In this document: positions 1-6,115 of the stretch, one piece after another | How the letters are laid out: each line of letters opens with the position of its first letter | Position numbering within the stretch: position 1 is the stretch's first letter | Origin: Nitrospira sp. UBA2083 | GTDB taxonomy: Bacteria > Nitrospirota > Nitrospiria > Nitrospirales > Nitrospiraceae | Direction: 5' to 3' | Length of the DNA: 15,435 bases | Assembly (NCBI GenBank): GCA_002331625.1 | Contig: DCZN01000051.1 | Coordinates: 6,762 to 22,196 of the forward strand | Notes under the pieces: generated by a model | Seen by the model: only the letters and a program-made list of their open reading frames with translations | Told to the model about the DNA's origin: nothing | The model's database searches: none | Made by a program: the position numbers and the translations under genes

Positions 1-9
1 TGCTCTCAC

Positions 10-29
10 CCCCATCCTTCCAGATGGGG
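10..29 (-). terminator. Possible weak transcription terminator hairpin
   Basis: A perfect 7-bp stem (CCCCATC / GATGGGG) with a 6-nt loop lies 14 bases past the stop codon of the minus-strand lipoprotein gene ending at 43. Its position suits a terminator or a 3'-end stabilising hairpin. No run of T follows it on the minus strand, so it is not a classical intrinsic terminator. Confidence 0.3.
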
Positions 30-42
30 AACTCCCGCTTGA

Positions 43-651
43 TTAGAATCGTCCGGAGCCTCTTGTGTGAAAATATAGTCCGACCGAACGTTTCACGTGT
101 GAATCAAGCGGAGCGACCATGGTCGGACAACCCTTTGCATCGAGCATCCGTCCGAAATCATCCTGCTCGTAGGCTTGCTCATGAGAAACCTGCCTGGTCA
201 GCCAGCCCGTGAAGAAGCCTGTTTGCATCTCGAGTTCCCATGTCCCAAGGGTGGTACACGCGTGTGACTGAACACTAAACATCGTCGGAAGCACGGTATG
301 CCAGATTCCTCGGATACTCGTGAACGTGATGGCCGTGACTCGATACGATCCAGGAGGAAGCTTCAGCACAAATGGCCCCTCAAGAGGGAGATGGTTGATC
401 AAGATGCGAGATCCGCTCGTTTGCTCCTCAACCCACCACTTCATCTCCCTCGGCCACGCAAGACCAGCCGACTGGGCCTTACCATAGTGCGTTAACCGTA
501 TGGTTCCGACGACTAAGCCATGGTTCTCATCGGCCATCGCGACCTCCGAAGGTGAGACTGGCGCGACGACGGTGGTGCACCCAAGTGCACAGCCTGTCAC
601 CAAAAGAAGGATGATCACGAGGAAAGTGCGGTAAATAATGGGGTAACTCAT
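43..651 (-). CDS. Putative outer-membrane or periplasmic lipoprotein (paralog A)
   Basis: A 202-aa protein of a family I do not recognise. It has a basic N-terminus, a hydrophobic segment (about residues 9-20) and two possible lipobox cysteines, C21 (VTGC) and C25 (ALGC). C25 aligns with the only lipobox Cys of the paralog at 1219-1821, so it is the likelier lipidation site. The start at 651 is chosen because GGAGGG lies just upstream; reading further upstream adds 33 residues with no signal character. Shared landmarks with the paralog are GCTTVV, HGLVVG, a KLPPGSYRV segment, WHTVLPT and LGTWEL. KLPPGSYRV resembles a strand of a small beta-sandwich (carboxypeptidase-regulatory-like) domain, which is only inference. 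It is the last gene of a minus-strand cluster, 106 bp after the small secreted protein gene. Confidence 0.85.
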   Translation of the reverse strand: MSYPIIYRTFLVIILLLVTGCALGCTTVVAPVSPSEVAMADENHGLVVGTIRLTHYGKAQSAGLAWPREMKWWVEEQTSGSRILINHLPLEGPFVLKLPPGSYRVTAITFTSIRGIWHTVLPTMFSVQSHACTTLGTWELEMQTGFFTGWLTRQVSHEQAYEQDDFGRMLDAKGCPTMVAPLDSHVKRSVGLYFHTRGSGRF

Positions 652-757
652 TTGACCCTCCATTTCTGCGTACCTGTCGAACGATTCAGAACACGTCCTT
701 TCCAACGAATGGCTCTCTAGTGCATTTATACGTTCTTGATTGCAGGCCAACCGATCC

Positions 758-1120
758 CTACGTCTTCCTCCGTGTCTCTCTCATAAACATCAGTGGTTCG
801 TCGGCATAGTGTATTCGGATTTCGCGTGTTCCTTTAGGATTCAGCGGAGCGAGGTTGTTATTCTTGTTGAAGGCTGGCAATTGCGGATCCAGTTTTCGTT
901 CATCGCTCACCATTTTGGGATCCGCAGGGCAGCGTGATGGTAATTGGCACTCGACCACCTCTTCAATTCGAAAAGTGAGCAACGCCTCCGCTTCGGCTTG
1001 ACCTACAGCGCCCTCGTTTATGATAGGCACATGCGAGGTGAATGCGCCCGCTGTGTCAAAGAACAAAGTCGTCACCATCACGAATAGAACCCCTCCCACA
1101 GACACTTTTGCCCCTTTCAT
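758..1120 (-). CDS. Small secreted protein, FRIEEV family (copy 1)
   Basis: A 120-aa protein with an N-terminal signal peptide (hydrophobic stretch GGVLFVMVTTLFF, cleavage probably after DTAGA). The mature part is short and hydrophilic and contains EALLTFRIEEV, PSRC and KLDPQL. These blocks recur in the same order in the protein at 12826-13164, which establishes a two-member family within this window. The start at 1120 is chosen because a purine-rich stretch (AAAGGCGGAAGAG) precedes it and it begins a clean signal peptide; 26 further upstream residues have no signal character. A single conserved Cys (PSRC) could make an intermolecular disulfide or bind a ligand, but no motif identifies a function. 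It sits between the two paralogous lipoprotein genes. Confidence 0.75.
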   Translation of the reverse strand: MKGAKVSVGGVLFVMVTTLFFDTAGAFTSHVPIINEGAVGQAEAEALLTFRIEEVVECQLPSRCPADPKMVSDERKLDPQLPAFNKNNNLAPLNPKGTREIRIHYADEPLMFMRETRRKT

Positions 1121-1218
1121 CTCTTCCGCCTTTCTCCAGGAGAGTGGTTGAGCCACGCTCGTCCCTCCACTGTCAAGTATTGTTGCGCTACCACGCACCC
1201 GCTCTGAAGCTTTGATGG

Positions 1219-1821
1219 TTAAAATTCGAAACCTCCGAGCCGATTCTGAAAGGCCAACTTACTCCTCACCGACGATTCCAGCTGAGCCGTCAAAGTCGGA
1301 CAATTACTCATGTCTATGATTTGCTGAAGTTCACCCGGTGTAGGCTCGAGGTCCTTGAAGACTTGTCCCGTGATCCATTCCGGGAATGATTCTGTCTCCC
1401 TCAGAAGCTCCCATGTCCCGAGCGAGGTACATCCTCCTGAGTGGACCTGAAATGTGGTGGGAAGCACAGTGTGCCATGTCCCCCATAGGCCATCAAAGCG
1501 GATGCCTTTGACACGATAAGAGCCAGCTGGTAGCTTCACCACAAATGGACCAGCTGTAGGAAGATCGGCGAGGACAAAGTGCGTTCCCTGGGTTTCCTCC
1601 TCAATCGACCATTTCAAACCCAGCGGCTGTTTGAGCCCCTCTGAACGATCTGTTCCGTGCCAAACAAGCTGAATATTTCCGATCACTAATCCATGGCTTC
1701 CATCTGTCGAGATAGGGTTCGACGTCGAGAGGGGAGTGACGACTGTCGTGCAACCGACTGCGAACTCACCTAGAAAAAGAACGCTCGCGAGGATGAGACT
1801 ATGGCGAATCGGGTAATTCAT
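1219..1821 (-). CDS. Putative lipoprotein (paralog B)
   Basis: A 200-aa paralog of the lipoprotein at 43-651, alignable along its whole length. It has the N-terminal MNYPIRHS (MSYPIIYR in paralog A), lipobox AVGC with C24, then CTTVV, HGLVIGNIQL, KLPAGSYRV, WHTVLPT and LGTWEL. A conserved NCPTL near the C-terminus (GCPTM in A) may form a disulfide with an upstream Cys such as GGCTSLGTW. The start at 1821 follows an AGGAGGGAG ribosome binding site 4-5 nt upstream; the alternative start at 1905 would add 28 residues before the signal peptide. The divergence between A and B shows an old duplication rather than a recent assembly or IS-mediated repeat. Function unknown; exported and lipid-anchored by prediction. 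Confidence 0.85.
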   Translation of the reverse strand: MNYPIRHSLILASVLFLGEFAVGCTTVVTPLSTSNPISTDGSHGLVIGNIQLVWHGTDRSEGLKQPLGLKWSIEEETQGTHFVLADLPTAGPFVVKLPAGSYRVKGIRFDGLWGTWHTVLPTTFQVHSGGCTSLGTWELLRETESFPEWITGQVFKDLEPTPGELQQIIDMSNCPTLTAQLESSVRSKLAFQNRLGGFEF

Positions 1822-1894
1822 AAAACTCCCTCCTTTTTTCGCACGGAGGTTAAGATTTTCTTTCAGACGCTCTGCGCCGTTTGCGGCGATTAGA

Positions 1895-1960
1895 CTCAGC
1901 ACCACTTAACAGCCAGGAGTGGGGCTCAAACAGCAGGGCTCTTGGTGCTATGGTGCTGAG
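1895..1960. repeat. Long-range fold-back with 10-bp perfect arms
   Basis: CTCAGCACCA (1895-1904) is the exact reverse complement of TGGTGCTGAG (1951-1960), separated by 46 nt. The element lies in the gap between the minus-strand genes at 1970-2251 and 1219-1821. It could fold in the transcript as a structured spacer, processing site or attenuator. No T-tract follows, and I see no second copy in the window. Confidence 0.4.
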
Positions 1961-1969
1961 ACAATCAGG

Positions 1970-2251
1970 CTATGCGGAAGGAGGATGGAACACAGATGTG
2001 ATCAATACCGGCAGATGAAGCACAGGACGAAACTCGCTGAGTACGCGGAGGAGACTAGGCCTTTCCGGTTCAAGCGACGGTGACAGTGCGGAAAAGTCCT
2101 CAGAAACAGGTTCCGATTCCGCGAGCATATCCGAATTCAACAAACCAAGGAGCGTGAACGGTGCCCCGAGCAACTGTGCGACTACGAAGACACAGAGGAA
2201 CACGACCAAGCATGCCATAACCGTTGTGCGGAATGAAGCATGGGATATCAT
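1970..2251 (-). CDS. Small membrane-anchored protein with C-terminal FHPP tail (copy 1)
   Basis: A 93-aa protein of unknown family. The N-terminal half has one hydrophobic segment (ACLVVFLCVFVVAQLLGAP) and then TLLGLLNSD. The rest is polar and Pro/Ser-rich, with SEDFS, LEP, a SEFRPVLHLP segment and the terminal TSVFHPPSA. The protein at 13313-13606 has the same layout and the same blocks, including SVFHPP three residues from the end. The start at 2251 follows AGGTGG; an in-frame GTG at 2260 is possible. The N-terminal helix may be an uncleaved anchor or a long signal sequence. It heads the left-hand cluster, followed downstream by lipoprotein B, the secreted protein and lipoprotein A. Gap to the next gene is 148 bp and holds a fold-back. 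Confidence 0.7.
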   Translation of the reverse strand: MISHASFRTTVMACLVVFLCVFVVAQLLGAPFTLLGLLNSDMLAESEPVSEDFSALSPSLEPERPSLLRVLSEFRPVLHLPVLITSVFHPPSA

Positions 2252-2265
2252 TCTGTCCACCTGAT

Positions 2266-2422
2266 TTATTCGTTTAGTTTATCACATAAAAACACTCTGT
2301 CATATGCCCGGATAATGTACAGAGACTCTGTTGCTTCCGCATACACACTGGAGAAATCAAAAAGCACAGGTTGGCCGGCTCTCTCGATCAACGCGTACCA
2401 CGCTTGGCCCGGTGTCTTTCAT
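2266..2422 (-). pseudogene. Small ORF with an apparent one-base frameshift
   Basis: An ATG at 2422 follows a strong AAGGAGG ribosome binding site, but its frame stops after 21 codons. In the adjacent frame the same stretch reads protein-like without interruption to a TAA at 2266: AWYALIERAGQPVLFDFSS, then VYAEATESLYIIRAYDRVF, then LCDKLNE. From the ATG to that stop is 157 nt, one base more than whole codons, as expected for a single-base indel in a gene of about 51 aa. The ATG overlaps the stop of the ORF upstream (TGATG), typical of translational coupling. Either this is a decayed gene or the frame is coincidental; nothing identifies a family. Confidence 0.35.
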
Positions 2423-2538
2423 CAATCCTCCTTGTTCTTCTCAATGTGTCTCAGCAAGAGCCAGCCGATCAAACGACGCGAATCTTTGCCCTCTACGAAC
2501 AAAGACCAGCAAACTCCTTCTGGAAAACCGGTTTTCTG
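2422..2538 (-). pseudogene. Truncated small ORF next to the IS element
   Basis: From just inside the CTAG target site at the left end of the IS element, an open minus-strand frame of 38 codons runs to a TGA at 2422-2424. It reads EGVCWSLFVEGKDSRR and then LIGWLLLRHIEKNKED. There is no ATG; a TTG after an AAGGAG-like site is the only internal start I see. The stop overlaps the start of the next ORF, which supports real coupling. The insertion may have separated it from its 5' end, although the CTAG itself gives an in-frame TAG. Low confidence. Confidence 0.25.
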
Positions 2539-2542
2539 CTAG

Positions 2543-3379
2543 GTGTTGTTGACATTCAGTTCCTGTCAGGGCATTTGTGTGGCGTGGTTCAACGCCCACC
2601 GGAGGGAGAATGCTGAGACGGGAGCTGCGAGATGAGCAATGGAAGTGGATTCAAGCGTGGTTGCCAGGCAAGGCGAGTGATCCTGGGCGGACGGCCATGG
2701 ATACCCGCAAGTTTGTGGATGCGGTGCTCTGGATTGCCCGGACCGGTGCGCACTGGCGTGAGCTCCCAGAGAGCTTCGGCCCCTGGAATAGTGTGTTTCA
2801 GCGAGATATAACCGGTGGTCAAAAACAGGGGTGTGGGAACGGGTGTTCCGTGAACTATCAGGCGACCCCGATTTTGAATACGTGATGATCGATTCCACCA
2901 TTGTCCGCGCCCACCAGCACAGTGCGGGTGCAAAAGGGGGGCTCAGGAGACGGAAGCCCTTGGCCGTTCGAAAGGCGGTCTGACGACAAAAATCCACACG
3001 GCAGTCGATGGCCTTGGCAATCCCCTGCGCTTTATCCTGACGCCGGGCCAGGCGTCGGACTACACACAGGCCGAACTCTTGCTGCAAGACTTGCCCGCTC
3101 AGTATGTCCTTGCCGACAAGGGATATGACAGCAGCAAGATCGTTGAAGCCATCGAGCAGTCCGGCGCAACAGCCGTTATCCCGCCACGCTCCTGTGTGAA
3201 GAACCCGCGCGAAACTGACTTCACGGTGTACGCCGAGCGGTACCGTATTGAATGCTTCTTCAACCGGCTCAAGCACTACCGCGCCGTCGCGACCCGCTAC
3301 GCCAAGCGTGCGCGCAACTTTGCCAGCCTCATCTATCTGGCGGCTTCTATGCTGTGGATGAAATGAATGTCAACAGAAC
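2543..3379 (+). mobile_element. IS5-family insertion sequence (IS427-like), 837 bp
   Basis: The element has imperfect 16-bp terminal inverted repeats, GTGTTGTTGACATTCA at 2543-2558 and its partner at 3364-3379 (14 of 16 positions match). A 4-bp direct repeat CTAG flanks both ends (2539-2542 and 3380-3383), a target duplication typical of IS5-family members. Size, ends and the two-frame transposase fit the IS427 subgroup, whose members express the transposase through a frameshift. The transposase stop codon lies within the right inverted repeat. It inserted between the minus-strand hydrolase gene (3462-4364) and the small ORF remnants at 2266-2538. The well-preserved ends and duplication indicate a fairly recent insertion. 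Confidence 0.9.
2610..3366 (+). pseudogene. IS5-family DDE transposase, frame-disrupted
   Basis: The start at 2610 follows GGAGGGAGA. Segment 1 (MLRRELRDEQW ... NSVFQR) carries the IS5 N-terminal domain. At about 2802-2806 the frame is lost at CGAGATAT, where an extra GA dinucleotide fits. Segment 2 then reads RWSKTGVWERVF ... MIDSTIVRAHQH with the first catalytic Asp. At 2932-2941 the tract AAAAGGGGGG needs a -1 shift to enter segment 3, which runs through ETEALGRSKGGL, VLADKGYDS (second Asp) and YRIECFFNRLKHYR (catalytic Glu) to TGA at 3366. The A/G tract is a plausible programmed frameshift site, as known for the IS427 group. The GA insertion is not at such a site and probably makes this copy inactive. 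All three catalytic acidic residues are still encoded. Confidence 0.88.
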
Positions 3380-3461
3380 CTAGATCGCGTCAAACCACAC
3401 ACGGGCCGCCGCATCATTCGGCACACACAACGCGCACCGCTGAAGCGATGGTTATACAGTC

Positions 3462-4364
3462 TCAATCGATGTGCGCCTTGAACCATTCGAGCATGAGTTC
3501 CGGATGCTCGCCTAAGAAGTTGTAGCCATCGACCCGCCGAGTCGTGCTCTCGATCCAGACCAGTTTTTTATCCTTGGCAGAAATGTTGTCATAGATTGTC
3601 TCCGCATCGGAAGGCTTCGTGGTTACCTCGTCGCGTACCTGCACAAGCAGCGTTGGCATTCGCACCGCATTCGCATCTGTGATCGGCGACAGCCCATTGA
3701 TGTGAATACCGGTCCAGGGGTGAATGGTTTTGTCGGACAACTCGACGCCGTTCACGTCTCCAGTCACTTCCGAGGTTTGTTCGATAAACGCCCTAGCCGA
3801 AACCGGCTGGAGTCCAAGCAGCGTCTTCACATGCTCGAACTCCTCCGGATGTCGCTTCATCGCGACCATGGTCGCATCACAACCGAGGCAGATGCTGAGT
3901 AAGCCGGTCTTCATCTTGCTTAAACCCCGCCGTCTCTCCGCATAGCGTAGGGAGCCAATCACGTCGCGATACTCGAATAGGCCCAGGCTGACGATGCCGC
4001 CATTGCCGGACCCGCTAAGCCCATGGTTGCGAAAATCATACGCAAGTACGTTATAGCCCGCGTCATGGAGAGCTCTGTACATGGGAAGGAAGTTCACCTC
4101 GATTCCGCCGAAGCTCGTCCAGGGCTCGAGATGCCCCGGATACCCATAGCGGTTGCCGCTCACGCAATGATTACAGATGACCAGATGGTCGGAGTACGAC
4201 GGAATAAACCAACCTTCGAGGCCGACGCCGTCCATCGATGGAAAGCACACATCTTCATAAGCCATGTCGTATTCGTCCGGCCGTCTCAGAATAGGTGTGC
4301 GCCCACTGATCGAGAAATCTTCGGCAAGACCGTGCATAACCTCATTTGTTTGGGGGTGGTTCAT
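3462..4364 (-). CDS. Alpha/beta-fold hydrolase with probable Cys nucleophile
   Basis: A 300-aa protein with an alpha/beta-hydrolase layout: strands around LEGWFIPS and LVICNHC, an oxyanion-side segment, then NVLAYDFRNHGLSG (D110 at the canonical position), and the nucleophile elbow LLSICLGCDA. Where most relatives have GxSxG this has S-I-C159-L-G, so the nucleophile is likely cysteine, as in dienelactone hydrolases. The probable acid is D245 (VQVRDE) and the probable base H287 (LGEHPEL). The start at 4364 follows AGGAGGGT 7 nt upstream; an earlier in-frame start at 4457 adds 31 residues without a ribosome binding site. There is no signal peptide, so it is probably cytoplasmic. Substrate unknown; esterase, dienelactone hydrolase or a thioesterase-type reaction are candidates. 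Confidence 0.85.
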   Translation of the reverse strand: MNHPQTNEVMHGLAEDFSISGRTPILRRPDEYDMAYEDVCFPSMDGVGLEGWFIPSYSDHLVICNHCVSGNRYGYPGHLEPWTSFGGIEVNFLPMYRALHDAGYNVLAYDFRNHGLSGSGNGGIVSLGLFEYRDVIGSLRYAERRRGLSKMKTGLLSICLGCDATMVAMKRHPEEFEHVKTLLGLQPVSARAFIEQTSEVTGDVNGVELSDKTIHPWTGIHINGLSPITDANAVRMPTLLVQVRDEVTTKPSDAETIYDNISAKDKKLVWIESTTRRVDGYNFLGEHPELMLEWFKAHID

Positions 4365-4413
4365 TATGGACCCTCCTGCTTTGGTAGAGCTCATGTAGGT
4401 ACTCACTAAACTC

Positions 4414-4647
4414 TTATTGCTGCTTGCCGGCTTGGCTTGTAGATTTTTGCCCAACACACCAACCGCCCGAACATTGATTCAAATATTCGACATTTTCGAT
4501 CATGGCGTCATCAGCGATCTTGGCCTCAAATACCATCATGTCCTCCATAGTCTCACTTTGGGCATAGTTATAAACTCCGACCGCCTTGGCTCTTGCTGGA
4601 ACCACGCACGAGTTTTGCCTTTTGTCTCCGATAAAATGGTTACGCAT
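4414..4647 (-). CDS. Small hypothetical protein
   Basis: An ORF of 77 codons starting at 4647 (weak AGGGGACGAG upstream), 25 bp after the stop of the small membrane gene. A second start at 4536 has a much better GGAGG 5 nt upstream and would give a 40-aa peptide beginning MVFEAKIADD and containing NQCSGGWCVG. The C-x5-C pair around GGW could form a small disulfide loop. I recognise no family. The gene is in line with its minus-strand neighbours and 49 bp upstream of the hydrolase. The region before the second start (QSETMEDMM) resembles QSERNMAWMEDLM at the start of the neighbouring gene, suggesting a shared leader segment. Confidence 0.4.
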   Translation of the reverse strand: MRNHFIGDKRQNSCVVPARAKAVGVYNYAQSETMEDMMVFEAKIADDAMIENVEYLNQCSGGWCVGQKSTSQAGKQQ

Positions 4648-4671
4648 CGATAACTCGTCCCCTAGCCTGAA

Positions 4672-4902
4672 TCAAGAGACGAAGACAATCGACACGTGAC
4701 CAACCTCGGTCCACGACAACACTCCAGGCTCCTCTTCGGCGCTGCAAGACTGGAGTAGCAGGAATACACCGAGAAAAATGGCAATGATGCTGGGCCAGAT
4801 CATCGAGAGAGTACCAAGAACGAGAACAAACGTGATTGCCGCCAATGTATGTTGGATGAACTGGCTTTTGACTATAAACATCAGGTCCTCCATCCATGCC
4901 AT
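4672..4902 (-). CDS. Small two-helix membrane protein
   Basis: A 76-aa protein with two strongly hydrophobic segments separated by a short turn: HTLAAITFVLVLGTLSMIW and PSIIAIFLGVFLLLQSC. An acidic tail (SAEEEPG) follows, and then a mildly hydrophobic C-terminus. Starts at 4902, 4893 or 4881 are possible; the one at 4881 has GGAGG 5 nt upstream and would give 69 aa beginning MFIVKSQF. The family is not recognised; small membrane proteins of this kind often associate with transporters or envelope stress systems, which is only inference. A perfect 9-bp inverted repeat lies about 40 bp upstream (4941-4962). Confidence 0.6.
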   Translation of the reverse strand: MAWMEDLMFIVKSQFIQHTLAAITFVLVLGTLSMIWPSIIAIFLGVFLLLQSCSAEEEPGVLSWTEVGHVSIVFVS

Positions 4903-4940
4903 GTTTCTTTCACTTTGCCGATTTCTCCGAACTGGTTTCG

Positions 4941-4962
4941 ACCGCGACAACAGTGTCGCGGT
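4941..4962. promoter_or_regulatory. Perfect 9-bp inverted repeat, possible operator
   Basis: ACCGCGACA at 4941-4949 is the reverse complement of TGTCGCGGT at 4954-4962, with a 4-nt spacer. It lies about 39 bp upstream of the start at 4902 of the minus-strand small membrane gene. It could be a dimeric regulator site or an RNA hairpin in the 5' leader; no T-tract supports termination. Confidence 0.35.
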
Positions 4963-5003
4963 GTGATGTCCCTACCCCACAGGCCTACTATGAAAAGTAC
5001 CGA

Positions 5004-5087
5004 CTATACCGGCTCAACCCGTTTGACAGAGGTTGCAATCGGGATGAACCGGGTAAGCAGCCTTGGTCTATAGCGTTCAAATGTCAC
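5004..5087 (-). CDS. Doubtful 27-aa microprotein
   Basis: A GTG at 5087 follows GGGGAGGA and opens 27 codons (MTFERYRPRLLTRF and onwards) to TAG at 5004. It is basic and has no membrane segment. The only support is the ribosome-binding-like sequence, and the G run may be coincidental. Confidence 0.18.
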   Translation of the reverse strand: MTFERYRPRLLTRFIPIATSVKRVEPV

Positions 5088-5134
5088 TGATCCTCCCCCC
5101 CATTATCAGCTTGTCGTGTACTTCACTAAAGGCT

Positions 5135-5190
5135 GATGTGACCACCCTCATGGTTCACGCCGCTAACACCATCATGACGAGGGCCACATC
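5135..5190. repeat. Imperfect long inverted repeat downstream of the DUF2934 gene
   Basis: GATGTG (5135-5140) with the following ACCACCCTCATGGT pairs imperfectly with ACCATCATGACGAGGGCCACATC (5168-5190), using several mismatches or bulges around a loop of about 13 nt. It begins 38 bp past the stop of the minus-strand gene ending at 5228. It may be a 3'-end structure or terminator; no T run is present. Confidence 0.3.
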
Positions 5191-5227
5191 AACGGATAGG
5201 GCTGTCTCATGACTTCCTTCTTTCTGG

Positions 5228-5470
5228 TTATCGCAGGATGCTCGTGCCAGAGCTCTCAGGCATGGCCTCAGGGGCAAGGATCGTTTGCTCGGCCTGCAGC
5301 CAGTCATCGAGATCATGCCCGTCACAGGCACCCCGTTCTTGGTATAGTTCGTAGGCGCGCACGGCGATACAGTGCTGTACCTCGTCGTCACCCGAAGCAG
5401 CCGGAGCCGACTCGCTGTTGACCGAGCGTTTCGATGGTGCCTCTTTCTTTTGGTCACTATGGGTTTTCAT
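5228..5470 (-). CDS. DUF2934 domain protein
   Basis: An 80-aa protein. Residues about 33-65 carry the DUF2934 signature: IAVRAYELYQERG, then a short linker, then GHDLDDWLQAE. This small domain of unknown function is usually found alone in short cytoplasmic proteins, often after a charged flexible N-terminus, as here (KKEAPSKRS and an Ala/Ser/Gly-rich linker). The start at 5470 follows AAGGAG with good spacing. It has no signal peptide. It lies 96 bp downstream of the secreted helical protein gene on the same strand. No biochemical function is established for the family that I can cite. Confidence 0.88.
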   Translation of the reverse strand: MKTHSDQKKEAPSKRSVNSESAPAASGDDEVQHCIAVRAYELYQERGACDGHDLDDWLQAEQTILAPEAMPESSGTSILR

Positions 5471-5566
5471 GAGTTCTCCTTGTGCTTTGTGCTCTTGGTC
5501 TGCCTTTTGTGTTCAACCGATCCTGTTGGTGGCACTCAACTGCTCAGTCTTCGACTCTCGCAGACC

Positions 5567-5911
5567 TCACGGGCCTTTCCGGATCAATGAGTGGTGTCGC
5601 AAGGCCAAATCGCGTGCCTCATGCATGGCCTTCCGATAGTCATCCGCCATGGCACGGATATTCTCGATATGCTTATGCACGTTGTCGCTGCCGCCGGAAT
5701 ATTCATCCGGAAACTTTTCGTAATATTCGGCAAGTACCTCCCACTTCTCCGCTTTGGCTTTAAGATTCTTCGCCTCGTCGGCATAGTACATCTCCAACTT
5801 TCGATGATCCCCTGACTTGATCAGCGCTTCAATATCGTCCGATGCCAAGACGGGCATGCTCATCAGCAAGCCGAGAGCCAAGAATATTCCGGTCCATTTC
5901 CTTATCGTCAT
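5567..5911 (-). CDS. Small secreted helical protein
   Basis: A 114-aa protein with a clear signal peptide (MTIRKWTGIFLALGLLMSM, cleavage likely after PVLA). The mature part is charged and helical: SGDHRKLEMYYADEAKNLKA, then KAEKWEVLAEYYEKFPDEY, then HIENIRAMADDYRKAMHEA. The pattern of DH-x-x-L-x-x-YY near the start of a two- or three-helix bundle fits small periplasmic helical proteins found in many environmental proteobacteria and Nitrospira, but I cannot name a family. The start at 5911 follows AGGAGGACC with 6-7 nt spacing; 30 more upstream codons lack signal character. The 34-aa membrane peptide gene is 99 bp upstream. Confidence 0.8.
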   Translation of the reverse strand: MTIRKWTGIFLALGLLMSMPVLASDDIEALIKSGDHRKLEMYYADEAKNLKAKAEKWEVLAEYYEKFPDEYSGGSDNVHKHIENIRAMADDYRKAMHEARDLALRHHSLIRKGP

Positions 5912-6010
5912 GGTAGGTCCTCCTGTGATAGCTCGAACAATTGAGTGCCTGAAGCGTGAGACTGTTGATCGACTCATCGGATTCTCGCGGCTCCCTTGCA
6001 CGCTCGTTCA

Positions 6011-6115
6011 TCAGTACGCCGGAGGATTCGTGCTCCGCACAATCGAAATCACGGCGTAGCCTAGCATGGCGAATATCACGGCCATTCCTCCCAAGTACAA
6101 CCACACTCTATTCAT
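6011..6115 (-). CDS. 34-aa single-pass membrane peptide
   Basis: The peptide starts MNRVWLYLGGMAVIFAMLG and ends in VRSTNPPAY. One hydrophobic helix spans about residues 5-25, with Arg residues at both sides (R3 and R27). The ribosome binding site TAAGGAGGACATC is near ideal. The ATG overlaps the TGA of a possible 42-aa ORF (ATGA). The helix, the strong ribosome binding site and the in-line orientation between minus-strand genes support a real gene despite the small size. Such peptides often bind and modulate larger membrane complexes; the partner here is unknown. Confidence 0.65.
   Translation of the reverse strand: MNRVWLYLGGMAVIFAMLGYAVISIVRSTNPPAY

Larger units (their letters stand above)
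4903..5227. other. Gap of 325 bp: palindrome, possible microprotein, long stem-loop
   Basis: No confident gene lies here. The stretch holds a perfect inverted repeat at 4941-4962, a doubtful 27-codon GTG-start ORF on the minus strand (5004-5087) behind a GGGGAGGA site, and an imperfect long inverted repeat at 5135-5190 past the end of the DUF2934 gene. Confidence 0.5.

Noticed and set aside
2332..2538. Promoter for the left minus-strand cluster
   Set aside because: A weak ATGACA / TAAACT pair exists near 2275-2305, but it lies within a protein-like frame and is not distinct enough to annotate.
2566..3276. 236-codon minus-strand frame
   Set aside because: It is antisense to the IS transposase, a common shadow in GC-rich IS genes, and contains no recognisable motif.
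4023..4409. 128-codon plus-strand frame
   Set aside because: It is antisense to the alpha/beta hydrolase, whose catalytic motifs and ribosome binding site are clear.
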